Shown: positions 56,978 through 64,000 of the stretch, in pieces
Layout of the letters: every line of letters begins with the position of its first letter
Numbering within the stretch: position 1 is the first letter of the stretch
From: DATFDN01 sp963818885
GTDB taxonomy: Bacteria; Pseudomonadota; Alphaproteobacteria; Acetobacterales; Acetobacteraceae
Assembly: GCA_963818885.1 (NCBI GenBank)
Contig: CAWFTP010000006.1
Location: forward strand, 1-64,000
Length of the DNA stretch: 64,000 nt
Reading direction: 5' to 3'
Position numbers and translations under genes: made by a program
The notes under the pieces: model-generated
What the model saw: the letters and a program-made list of their open reading frames with translations, nothing else
Database searches by the model: none
What the model was told of the DNA's origin: nothing

Positions 56978-58360
56978 GTCGCGTCCTTGAGCGACACCCG
57001 CCAGTGCCCGCGTCCCGACCGCTTGACCGCGTACATCGCGAGGTCGGCGCGGCGGATCACGTCCTCGGTCTCCTCGCCCGATTTCGCGCGTCGCGATGCC
57101 GATCGAGAACCCAGTCCCGCTCACCCCGTCCGCCAGCTCGGCGAACAGGCGCGGTCCTTCCACGCGCAACTGCTCGGCGCGCTCGGCCGCCGTCATGTGG
57201 TCGGTGCCGTTCAGCCAGATCGCAAACTCGTCCCCGCCGAGGCGGGCGACGAGGTCGGTCGGGCGGAACGTCGCGCGCAGCAGGTCGGCGGCGGCGCGCA
57301 GCATCTGGTCGCCCACCTCGTGGCCCATGCGGTCGTTGACCAGCTTGAAATTGTCGAGGTCGGCGAACATCAGCGTGCCCGGCATCTGGTCGCGCTCCAG
57401 CCGGTCGATATGGCGCGGCAGCTCCTCCATGAAGGCGCGCCGGTTGAGCAGTCCGGTCAGCGGATCGGTGCGCGCCTGGCTCGCCATCTCGTGCTGGATC
57501 GCCTCGTGCTCGAGCACCACCCGGATGATGCTCGCCGCCGAGGTGGCGACGTTCTGGTCATCGGTTTCCCAGGCCCGTCCGCCCTTCTCCCGCCACAGCG
57601 TCACGCCGGCGAGGTCGCCGAACCTCGTCCGGCAGGCGGACACCAGCAGCGGGCGCTCCGCGTTCGAATCGGCGAGCGCCGCGCCGCGCGGATCGGCCTC
57701 CGCCAGCAGCGCGCCAGCGGCTTCCATCGCGTCGAACACGCCCTCGCCCGCCTCGTGCAGCAGGACCGGCACGCCGGAGCGCAGGCTGATCACCGCCGCG
57801 CCTTCGGCGCCGAGCGCCTTGATCATCGCCTCCAGCGCGGCGCGCATCATGCGCGGCGCCATCACCTCCTGGCGCATCCGCCAGAGGATGTGGTCGATCA
57901 CCTCGGCGCGGCGCAACGCGGCGGCGAGTTGGGCGTCGCGCCCGTCCCGCTCGCTGATGTCGGTGCCGATGCCGCGCGCGCCGACGATGCGTCCGGTGCG
58001 GTCGAGCAGCGGTGCCGCCGCCATCAGCATGCAGGCGGACCCGCCATCGGCACGGCGCAACCAGACCCGCTGGCCGCGCACCGCGGCGGGCGGGGCGAAC
58101 AGGTCGCAGGCGGCGGCGGGATTGACCAGCAGGCTCGCCGCCGACTTGCCGATCAGCGCGGTGGTCGACCAGCCCAGGGCGGGGTCGGGCATCACGAAGG
58201 TGAAGCGGCCGGCGGCGTCCGTCTCGTAGGCGAGGTCGGCGGCGAGCGCCACCAGGTCGCGCCAGCGCTGCCGGCTCTCGAGCAGCGCGCTGCGCAGCGG
58301 ACCCGCGATAGGGGATGCGTTGCTCGGCCGGACCAGCCCTTCGGCGTGCAGGTCGTTCAT
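56974..58360 (-). CDS. PAS/GGDEF diguanylate cyclase, one frameshift
   Basis: Makes c-di-GMP from two GTP. A PAS-like domain (about 30-150, DLAYETDAAGRFTFVMPDPALGW) and a GAF-like region precede the GGDEF domain: DPLTGLLNRRAFMEELP, LMFADLDNFKLVND, VARLGGDEFAIWL. The inhibitory I-site RPTD lies five residues before GGDEF, so product feedback is likely. An extra base near 57085-57090 (SIGIAT/KSGEETEDVIRRADLAMYAVKRSGRGHWRV) breaks the frame; corrected, it is about 461 residues ending SLKDAT. ATG at 58360. Confidence 0.85.
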
Positions 58361-58489
58361 CGTGCGCCGTCCTCGTGACCGAACCATTGCAGCAGTTCCG
58401 TGTGAACGAATCGTTTCCAACCCGCCGCGGTCCGCGTTGACAGACGCAGCCACCCTGCCCATGGTCCGCCGCCACACCGGGAACCCAGC

Positions 58490-59326
58490 ATGGCCGAGCA
58501 CGCGCTGAAGCAGAGGATCGACGATCTGTGGGAGCGGCGCGAGTCACTTTCTCCCAAGCGCAACGAAGACCACGCGACGGTGAACGCGGTGCTCGACGCG
58601 CTCGATGCCGGGACCGTCCGTGTCGCGGAGCGCACCACGCTGGGCTGGCAGGTCAGCCAGTGGCTCAAGAAGGCCGTGCTGCTGTCCTTCCGGCTCACCG
58701 ATTCGGCGCCAATGCCGGGGCCAGGCGGGACGGCGGTCTATGACAAGGTGCCGATGAAGTTCGCCGGCTGGGGAGAGAACCGCTTCCGCGAGGCGGGCTT
58801 CCGCGCCGTGCCTGGCGCCGTCGTGCGCCGCTCCGCCTATATCGCGCCGGGCGTCGTGCTGATGCCCTGCTTCGTCAATGTGGGGGCGTATGTCGATCGC
58901 AACACCATGATCGACACCTGGTCCACCGTCGGCAGCTGCGCGCAGATCGGCGCCAACTGCCACATCTCGGGGGGCGTCGGCATCGGCGGCGTGCTGGAGC
59001 CGCTGCAGGCCAACCCAGTCGTCATCGAGGATGACTGCTTCATTGGGGCCCGCTCGGAGGTCGCGGAGGGCGTGGTGGTGGAGCGCGGCGCCGTGCTCGC
59101 GATGGGCACCTTCATCGGCGCCTCCACCAAGATCGTCGACCGCGCGAGCGGCGAAATCCATGTCGGCCGCGTGCCCGCCTATTCCGTGGTGGTTCCCGGC
59201 TCGCTGCCGGGGCGCGCGCTGCCCGACGGCTCGCCCGGCCCCAGCCTCTATTGCGCCGTCATCGTCAAGCGCGTCGACGCGCAGACGCGCGCGAAGACCT
59301 CCATCAACGAGCTGCTGCGCGATTGA
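58490..59326 (+). CDS. dapD: 2,3,4,5-tetrahydropyridine-2,6-dicarboxylate N-succinyltransferase
   Basis: DapD adds succinate to tetrahydrodipicolinate in lysine and meso-DAP synthesis. The 278-residue protein has a left-handed beta-helix (VVRRSAYIAPGVVLMPCFVNVGAYVD, IDTWSTVGSCAQIGANCHISGGVGIGGVLEPLQ), and ends KTSINELLRD. It is 130 bp from the divergent GGDEF gene. The stop overlaps the dapE TTG. Confidence 0.96.
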   Translation: MAEHALKQRIDDLWERRESLSPKRNEDHATVNAVLDALDAGTVRVAERTTLGWQVSQWLKKAVLLSFRLTDSAPMPGPGGTAVYDKVPMKFAGWGENRFREAGFRAVPGAVVRRSAYIAPGVVLMPCFVNVGAYVDRNTMIDTWSTVGSCAQIGANCHISGGVGIGGVLEPLQANPVVIEDDCFIGARSEVAEGVVVERGAVLAMGTFIGASTKIVDRASGEIHVGRVPAYSVVVPGSLPGRALPDGSPGPSLYCAVIVKRVDAQTRAKTSINELLRD

Positions 59327-60453
59327 GCGATCCGGGCCGCCCATTCGCGGACCCTGTCGGCCTCGCCCAGGCGCTGATCCGCTGCCCCTCCGTCACGCCC
59401 GCCGACGCCGGCGCGCTCGACGTGCTCGGCGCCGCGCTCGAATCGCTTGGCTTTCGACTGCATCGCCTGCGCTTCGGCGAGACGGAGAACCTGTTCGCCC
59501 GCCGCGGCGATACCGGGCCGCATATCTGCTTCGCCGGCCACACCGATGTCGTCCCGGCGGGCGACGCGGCGGCGTGGCGCAGCGATGCGTTCGGCGCGGA
59601 GATACGCGACGGCGTGCTCTACGGGCGCGGCGCCTGCGACATGAAGAGCGGGATCGCCGCGTTCGTCGCCGCCTGCGCCGATGCGACGCACTCCGGCTCG
59701 GTCAGCCTGCTCATCACCGGCGACGAGGAGGGCCCGGCGCTCGACGGCACCGTGCGCGTGCTCGACTGGATGGCGTTGAACGGTCAGGTCCCGGATTTCT
59801 GCCTCGTCGGCGAGCCGACCTGCCGCGCCCAACTCGGCGACGTCATCAAGATCGGCCGGCGCGGCAGCCTGAACGCGCGCATCACTGTACACGGCACGCA
59901 GGGCCACGCCGCCTATCCGCAGCGCGCCGACAACCCGGTGCACCGGCTGGCGCGCGCGCTCGCCGCGCTGATCGCGGCACCGCTCGATGCCGGCAGCGAG
60001 TTCTTCGAGCCATCCTCGCTCCAGCTCACCAGCATCGACGTCGGCAACCGGGCGACCAACGTCATCCCGGCGAGCGCGACGGCGGCGCTCAACATCCGCT
60101 TCAACGACCGCCAAAGCGGCGCCGCGCTGGAGGCATGGCTGCGCGCGACGATCGCCCAGCACGCCGAGCGCTTTGACCTCGAGGTGTCCGTCAGCGGCGA
60201 GGCCTTCCTGACCCAGCCCGGCCCGATGGTGGAGCGGCTGCGCGAAGCGGTCGCGGCGGCGACCGGCGTGGACCCGGTGCTCGATACCGGCGGCGGCACG
60301 TCGGATGCCCGCTTCATCGCCCGCTTCTGCCCGGTGGCCGAGTTCGGCCTGGTCGGGTCGAGCATGCACCAGGTCGACGAATGCGTACCGGTGGACGAGC
60401 TGCGCGCGCTGGCGCGTGCCTATCGCCGTGTGCTCGACGCGCTGCTGGCGTGA
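59323..60453 (+). CDS. dapE: Succinyl-diaminopimelate desuccinylase
   Basis: DapE removes succinate from N-succinyl-L,L-DAP. The 376-residue M20-family metalloenzyme has FAGHTDVVPAGD, the bridging Asp in YGRGACDMKSGIAAF, the catalytic Glu pair in ITGDEEGPA, and ends with GLVGSSMHQVDECVPVDEL. TTG start overlapping the dapD stop. Together these are the two consecutive enzymes of the succinylase branch. Confidence 0.95.
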   Translation: MSDPGRPFADPVGLAQALIRCPSVTPADAGALDVLGAALESLGFRLHRLRFGETENLFARRGDTGPHICFAGHTDVVPAGDAAAWRSDAFGAEIRDGVLYGRGACDMKSGIAAFVAACADATHSGSVSLLITGDEEGPALDGTVRVLDWMALNGQVPDFCLVGEPTCRAQLGDVIKIGRRGSLNARITVHGTQGHAAYPQRADNPVHRLARALAALIAAPLDAGSEFFEPSSLQLTSIDVGNRATNVIPASATAALNIRFNDRQSGAALEAWLRATIAQHAERFDLEVSVSGEAFLTQPGPMVERLREAVAAATGVDPVLDTGGGTSDARFIARFCPVAEFGLVGSSMHQVDECVPVDELRALARAYRRVLDALLA

Positions 60454-61025
60454 GGCAGGCCGTGCCTCGATCCCGGACCCGGCCGCCCAACATCCTGACC
60501 GGGATCGTCCGCGTGGCGACCGGGCGGCGCGACGGGCTCGCGCGCTTCAGCGCGACGCGGGAGGGGTTCCTCGCCAGCCTCGCGCCGCTGCTCGCCTTCC
60601 CGCTGGTCGGCGGGGTGATGATGCTGGTCGGTGGCCAGGGGCGCGTGGGCGCGACGCAGTTCCTGGCGACGCTCTGCGCGATCCTCGCACCGCCCGTCCT
60701 CTCCTTCGAGCTGGCGCGTCTCTGGGGCCGTCTGCCCGCCTGGCTGCGCTTCGCCACCGCGCTGAACTGGTGCCAGTGGGCGATCCCCGTCGTGGCCGTC
60801 CTGCTGCTTGGGATCGCCGCCCCGCTGCTCGCCGCGGTCATGCCCGACCGCGTGGCGGTCGAGGCGATCATCGGCGTCGTCGGCTGCTACGCGCTGTGGC
60901 TGCATTGGTTCATCGCCTATCACGGGCTCGACATCTCCCGCCTGCGGGCGGGCGTGCTGGTCGTGGTCGTGAATGCCGGCACCGCGCTGCTGGTGCTCGG
61001 CCCTGCCTTGCTGGCCGGTCCATGA
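60450..61025 (+). CDS. Multi-pass membrane protein, unknown
   Basis: A 191-residue protein with about four or five membrane helices (PLLAFPLVGGVMMLVGG, VVAVLLLGIAAPLLAAVM, EAIIGVVGCYALWLHWFIAYHG, VLVVVVNAGTALLVLGPALL). It resembles Yip1/YhaH-like families only loosely. GTG start overlapping the dapE stop (GTGA). It pairs with a similar downstream gene. Confidence 0.7.
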   Translation: MRQAVPRSRTRPPNILTGIVRVATGRRDGLARFSATREGFLASLAPLLAFPLVGGVMMLVGGQGRVGATQFLATLCAILAPPVLSFELARLWGRLPAWLRFATALNWCQWAIPVVAVLLLGIAAPLLAAVMPDRVAVEAIIGVVGCYALWLHWFIAYHGLDISRLRAGVLVVVVNAGTALLVLGPALLAGP

Positions 61026-61579
61026 CGACAGCCGCCTCGGTCACCAGCGGGCTGTCCGGCGCGTTGCTGCTCGCGCGCGGGCGCGCCGACGGCTTCGCCC
61101 GGGTGGAATCCGACATGGCGGGCGCCGCGCGCAGCTTCTGGGCCGCCGCGCTCGCCCTGCCGGCGCTGCTCGCCATGCGGCTGATCGGCTGGACGGTGCA
61201 GGGCGTGCCGGCCGACGCCGGCCACGCCCTCGCGCTCGACCTCTTGCTGTTCGTGATCGGCTGGGCGGGGTTCGCCGTGATCTCGCGCAGCGTGGTCGGC
61301 GCGTTGGGTCGGGCGAATCGCTGGCCGGGCTTCGTCGCGATCTGGAACTGGTGTAACGTCGTGCAGTACGGGCTGCTGCTGCTCGGTGCGATCCCGGTGC
61401 TGCTGCATGCGCCCGCGCCGGTGCAGCAACTGTGCGGCCTCGTCGCGCTCGGCTGGGCGCTCTGGCTCGAATGGTTCGCGACCCGCATCGCCCTCGGCAT
61501 CACCGGCCTCGCCGCCGCCGGCCTGGTCGGGCTCGACGTCTCGATCGGCTTGCTGCTGTCGGGGCTGGCGGGGACGTAG
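61022..61579 (+). CDS. Multi-pass membrane protein, paralogue-like neighbour
   Basis: A 185-residue protein with about five helices. It shares the general layout of the previous gene (ARGRADGFARVESDMAGAARSFWAAALALPALLAM versus TGRRDGLARFSATREGFLASLAPLLAF) and a WLEWF motif opposite WLHWF, so the two may be diverged duplicates. ATG overlaps the preceding stop. Function unknown; perhaps envelope-related given the operon with dapDE. Confidence 0.7.
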   Translation: MTTAASVTSGLSGALLLARGRADGFARVESDMAGAARSFWAAALALPALLAMRLIGWTVQGVPADAGHALALDLLLFVIGWAGFAVISRSVVGALGRANRWPGFVAIWNWCNVVQYGLLLLGAIPVLLHAPAPVQQLCGLVALGWALWLEWFATRIALGITGLAAAGLVGLDVSIGLLLSGLAGT

Positions 61580-61582
61580 GCC

Positions 61583-62086
61583 TCAGACTGCGATCGGCAC
61601 CCCGGCGAGCGCGCGGCTGGTGCGGATCGTCTGCAAGGTCTGCACGCGGATCACGTCGGGCGAGCCGGTCAGGCGCTGGGTCAGCTCGTTCTCATGGGCG
61701 GTGTCACGCGCGACGAGCTTCAGCAGGAAGTCCCCGCCGCCGCGGATCATGTGGCACTCGCGCACCTCGGGCCACTCGGCCACCCGCGCCTCGAACGCCG
61801 CGAGCACCAATTCGCGCTGCGAATCGAGCCCGACGACGGCGAAGAACGTGACCTCCCAGCCGAGCTGGCGGGCGTCGGTGTCAGCGTGATAGCCGCGAAT
61901 CACCCCCGTCTCCTCCAGTCGGCGCACCCGGCGCAGGCAGGGCGGAGCGGAGATGCCGGCGCGGCGCGCGAGCTCCACGTTGGTCATGCGGCCATCCTCC
62001 TGCAGCTCGGCCAGGATCCGCCGGTCGATCGCGTCGAGCTGGGGCAGGTCGGCTTCTGGGAGGGTCTTCATTCCGGGATACGACAT
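61583..62086 (-). CDS. Lrp/AsnC family transcriptional regulator
   Basis: A 167-residue feast/famine regulator: helix-turn-helix LDAIDRRILAELQEDGRMTNVELARRAGISAPPCLRRVRRLEETGVI, then the RAM/AsnC ligand domain (GLDSQRELVLAAFEARVAEWPEV, GGGDFLLKLVARD). ATG 62086 or 62071. It converges on the membrane gene with a 3-bp gap and is divergent from the racemase gene (172 bp). Confidence 0.92.
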   Translation of the reverse strand: MSYPGMKTLPEADLPQLDAIDRRILAELQEDGRMTNVELARRAGISAPPCLRRVRRLEETGVIRGYHADTDARQLGWEVTFFAVVGLDSQRELVLAAFEARVAEWPEVRECHMIRGGGDFLLKLVARDTAHENELTQRLTGSPDVIRVQTLQTIRTSRALAGVPIAV

Positions 62087-62258
62087 TTCGCCAAAGGGCA
62101 CGGTCGCGCAATATCGTTGCTCGACACCGAAGCCGCAACTCCGCCGCAACCTCGCCGAAGCCGTGGCGCCACGCCAGCGTAGCGTAGTTGCCGCCCACCG
62201 CGGAGGTCAGAATTCACTGCCCCATTGCTCGAGGCCGGTTTCTGAAACACACCGGGTT

Positions 62259-63023
62259 ATGCGCATCCTCTTCGTAAATCCCAATATCACTGAGGCGATC
62301 ACGACGATCATGGTCGAGGAAGCCAGGCGTTCGGCGGCCCCGGCGACCACGATCGTGCCGGCGACAGCGCGTTTCGGAACCCTGTATATCGAAAACCGGA
62401 TCGAATCCGCGATCGCTTCGCACGCGGTGCTCGACGCCATCGCCGAGCATGCGAAAGGCTGCGACGCCGTGGTCGTTTCCGCCTTTGGCGATCCTGGCGT
62501 CGCCGCGGCGAAGGAACTCATGGACATACCGGTTGTCGGGATTTCAGAGGCAGCCTTTCTGACCGCCTACGCCCTGGGGCGGAGCTATTCCATGGTTTGC
62601 CTGACCCAGCGCCTGCGGATTTGGTACATGGAATGCGCCCGGGAACACGGCCTTGCTGGTCGGATGGCAAGCGCGCGTGCGCTCAATGTCCCGGTCCCTG
62701 ACATCACCCGCGCCCGCGAAGAGCTCAAGGAGCTCTTGGTCGAACAATGCCTGCGTGCAGTCGATGAGGATGGCGCTGAAGTCATCATCCTGGCCGGCGG
62801 TCCGACCGCCGGGCTGACGCGGGAAATCCAGGACAGGATTCCGGTCCCGACGATCGACGGTGTGGGCTGCGGCGTTCGACTTGCGGAGATGCTGGTTGGA
62901 CTCAATGCGCGCCCGCCAACCCGCGGCAGCTTCGCGCGGCCGCCTCACAAACCCGCCAAGGGCTTGTCGGCTGCATTGATGCGGCAAATCACAGGTCATG
63001 CCACGAAAACGACCGAGAGGTGA
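62259..63023 (+). CDS. Asp/Glu/hydantoin racemase family protein lacking catalytic cysteines
   Basis: A 254-residue protein of the Asp/Glu-hydantoin racemase superfamily: ILFVNPNITEAITTIM, VVSAFGDPGVAAAKELMDIPVVGISEAA, and EVIILAGGPTAGL. In true hydantoin racemases the two half-sites hold Cys; here those positions are Ala75 (SAFGDPG) and Gly (AGGPTAG). Thus racemisation by the two-thiol mechanism is not expected. ATG at 62259. It is divergent from the AsnC regulator, which may control it. Confidence 0.82.
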   Translation: MRILFVNPNITEAITTIMVEEARRSAAPATTIVPATARFGTLYIENRIESAIASHAVLDAIAEHAKGCDAVVVSAFGDPGVAAAKELMDIPVVGISEAAFLTAYALGRSYSMVCLTQRLRIWYMECAREHGLAGRMASARALNVPVPDITRAREELKELLVEQCLRAVDEDGAEVIILAGGPTAGLTREIQDRIPVPTIDGVGCGVRLAEMLVGLNARPPTRGSFARPPHKPAKGLSAALMRQITGHATKTTER

Positions 63024-63105
63024 GGCCCAAGGCCAATCGCCCCTGATCACGGGGAGCAGCCCGGAACCGGCGCGGAAGTGGCTTACGACCTGCCGTCGCG
63101 CATGC

Positions 63106-63429
63106 TTACGGCGCCGACAAGACGGCTCCTGGGACGTAGCGCGCCAACGCGATCTCTGCTTCTTTCTTGCGCGCCTGGGCTATGTCGTAGCTGTTCTGCA
63201 TGCGCATCAGCGTCTCCATCGAGACGCCGAATGCCTTGTCGATGCGAATCGCCATCTCCGGCGACAAGGTGGTACGCTCATTCAGCAACATGGAAAGCGT
63301 CGCGCGGCTTACGCCCAGAACACGCGCCGCCTCCGTCACCGAAAGTCCCAGCGGCTCGATGATTTCGGTCTTCACGAACCCACCCGGATGGGCGGGGTTC
63401 TTCATTCGGTTGCCCTGCGAACGGGTCAT
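63106..63429 (-). CDS. higA: HigA-type antitoxin
   Basis: A 107-residue XRE-family antitoxin: LSVTEAARVLGVSRATLSMLLNERTTLSPEMAIRIDKAFGVSMETLMRMQ is the helix-turn-helix of HigA. It overlaps the toxin gene (ATGA) and follows it, the usual toxin-first order. It neutralises HigB and probably represses the operon. Confidence 0.92.
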   Translation of the reverse strand: MTRSQGNRMKNPAHPGGFVKTEIIEPLGLSVTEAARVLGVSRATLSMLLNERTTLSPEMAIRIDKAFGVSMETLMRMQNSYDIAQARKKEAEIALARYVPGAVLSAP

Positions 63430-63731
63430 CGGGCCTTCTCCGGATGATAGTCTTCATAATCGAGATCGATGATCTCAGATTCGGCTTTGTCGCCCTCGAA
63501 CGTGATCCGCCAGTTCCGTGTGACACTCAGGCTCCAGACGCCTTTCCGGTCGCCGGTTAGCTGATGCGCCTTCCAGCCCGGCACGCTTCGCAGTTCTTCC
63601 TCCTGCGCCATGTCCTGTAGAAAAGAGACGATCTTGCGGATCTTCACCACCGCCTTGGCTGGCAGGCCCGAACTGTCATCGTCCTCGATGAAGCGGTGCA
63701 GACCTTTGTGGATCACGCTCTTGATTTTCAT
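63426..63731 (-). CDS. higB: HigB/RelE-family toxin
   Basis: A 101-residue ribosome-dependent mRNA interferase: VIHKGLHRFIEDDDSSGLPA, LRSVPGWKAHQLTGDRKGVWSLSVTRNWRITFEGD, DLDYEDYH, the HigB pattern. Intact, so the module may be active. ATG at 63731, 108 bp from divergent motB. Confidence 0.92.
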   Translation of the reverse strand: MKIKSVIHKGLHRFIEDDDSSGLPAKAVVKIRKIVSFLQDMAQEEELRSVPGWKAHQLTGDRKGVWSLSVTRNWRITFEGDKAESEIIDLDYEDYHPEKAR

Positions 63732-63839
63732 GGAATCCTAGCAGGCGATCCGTATACCGTCAAGTGACATTATACGCCACTTAGCCTCACCCGCACCCGG
63801 TTAACACCCGATCAAGCATCCGCGTGGGATGTTCGGCCC

Positions 63840-64000
63840 ATGCCGCGCCGGGGCCGACAGGCGGACAAGCGTCCGCGACCCATCATCCGCAAGGAGGAGC
63901 CCTCCACCGACAGCCCCCACGGCGGCGCCTGGAAGGTTGCCTACGCCGATTTCGTCACCGCCATGATGGCGTTCTTCCTGGTGATGTGGCTGCTCAACGC
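63840..64000 (+). CDS. motB: Flagellar motor protein MotB, 3' truncated by window edge
   Basis: The first 53 residues of MotB, the stator subunit of the flagellar motor. A short basic cytoplasmic tail precedes the membrane helix HGGAWKVAYADFVTAMMAFFLVMWLLN with the proton-binding Asp in YADF. The peptidoglycan-binding OmpA-like domain lies beyond the window. ATG at 63840. Confidence 0.9.
   Translation, partial: MPRRGRQADKRPRPIIRKEEPSTDSPHGGAWKVAYADFVTAMMAFFLVMWLLN

Noticed and set aside
55757..58501. A 914-residue PAS-GGDEF-DUF2336 fusion protein
   Set aside because: The middle part has nonsense sequence where the GGDEF C-terminus should be; the correct frame with its own stop and a TTG restart is present one base away.

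Overview
The window is high-GC alphaproteobacterial DNA. Gene content and order (ruvC-ruvA-ruvB-ybgC-tolQRAB, aconitase divergent from ccmAB, LpxI, DapD-DapE, the MotB N-terminus at the right edge) fit a Rhodospirillales/Acetobacteraceae-type chromosome; the family-level guess is inference.

Left end (1-6.3 kb): the distal part of a P-type conjugation (trb) operon (trbF end, trbG, trbI, a DUF2274 gene), then a LysR regulator divergent from an OmpR/EnvZ-type two-component pair. This block stops at a tRNA-Gly(GCC) gene whose 3' end faces it, the usual geometry for an integrative conjugative element (ICE) inserted in a tRNA. No integrase lies at this end.

Chromosomal backbone (6.4-49.97 kb): nitrilase-family hydrolase, NAD kinase, Rieske protein, RodZ-C-like envelope protein, HtrA protease, LpxI, glyoxalase I, glutaryl-CoA dehydrogenase, DEAD-box helicase, MoaB, two TIGR04282/04283 glycosyltransferases, PA0069-type radical SAM protein, an ECF sigma factor divergent from a lone receiver, a protease-like/MBL/luciferase-like operon, the ruv-tol cluster, AhcY, a NitT/TauT ABC transporter, aconitase, CcmAB, GH13 glucosidase, Zn-alcohol dehydrogenase, an acyl-CoA dehydrogenase plus APH-kinase pair, a degenerate family-4 uracil-DNA glycosylase homologue, a lytic transglycosylase and a GH15 glucoamylase.

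Accessory island (50-55.7 kb): an uncharacterised gene split by two insertion sequences (IS630 and IS5 type), a HepT/MntA toxin-antitoxin pair, an MFS transporter, a DUF1622 protein, a vapC remnant and a 5'-truncated DUF1801 gene.

Right part (55.7-64 kb): DUF2336 and GGDEF genes, dapD-dapE with two membrane proteins, an AsnC/Lrp regulator, a racemase-family protein lacking both usual cysteines, HigB/HigA, and the start of motB.

Single-base frameshifts break about a dozen genes, including ruvC and tolB. They sit in G/C runs and CG repeats, so I read most as sequence errors and annotate those genes as intact but frameshifted. Genes are tightly packed, with many stop/start overlaps, often TTGA or GTGA.
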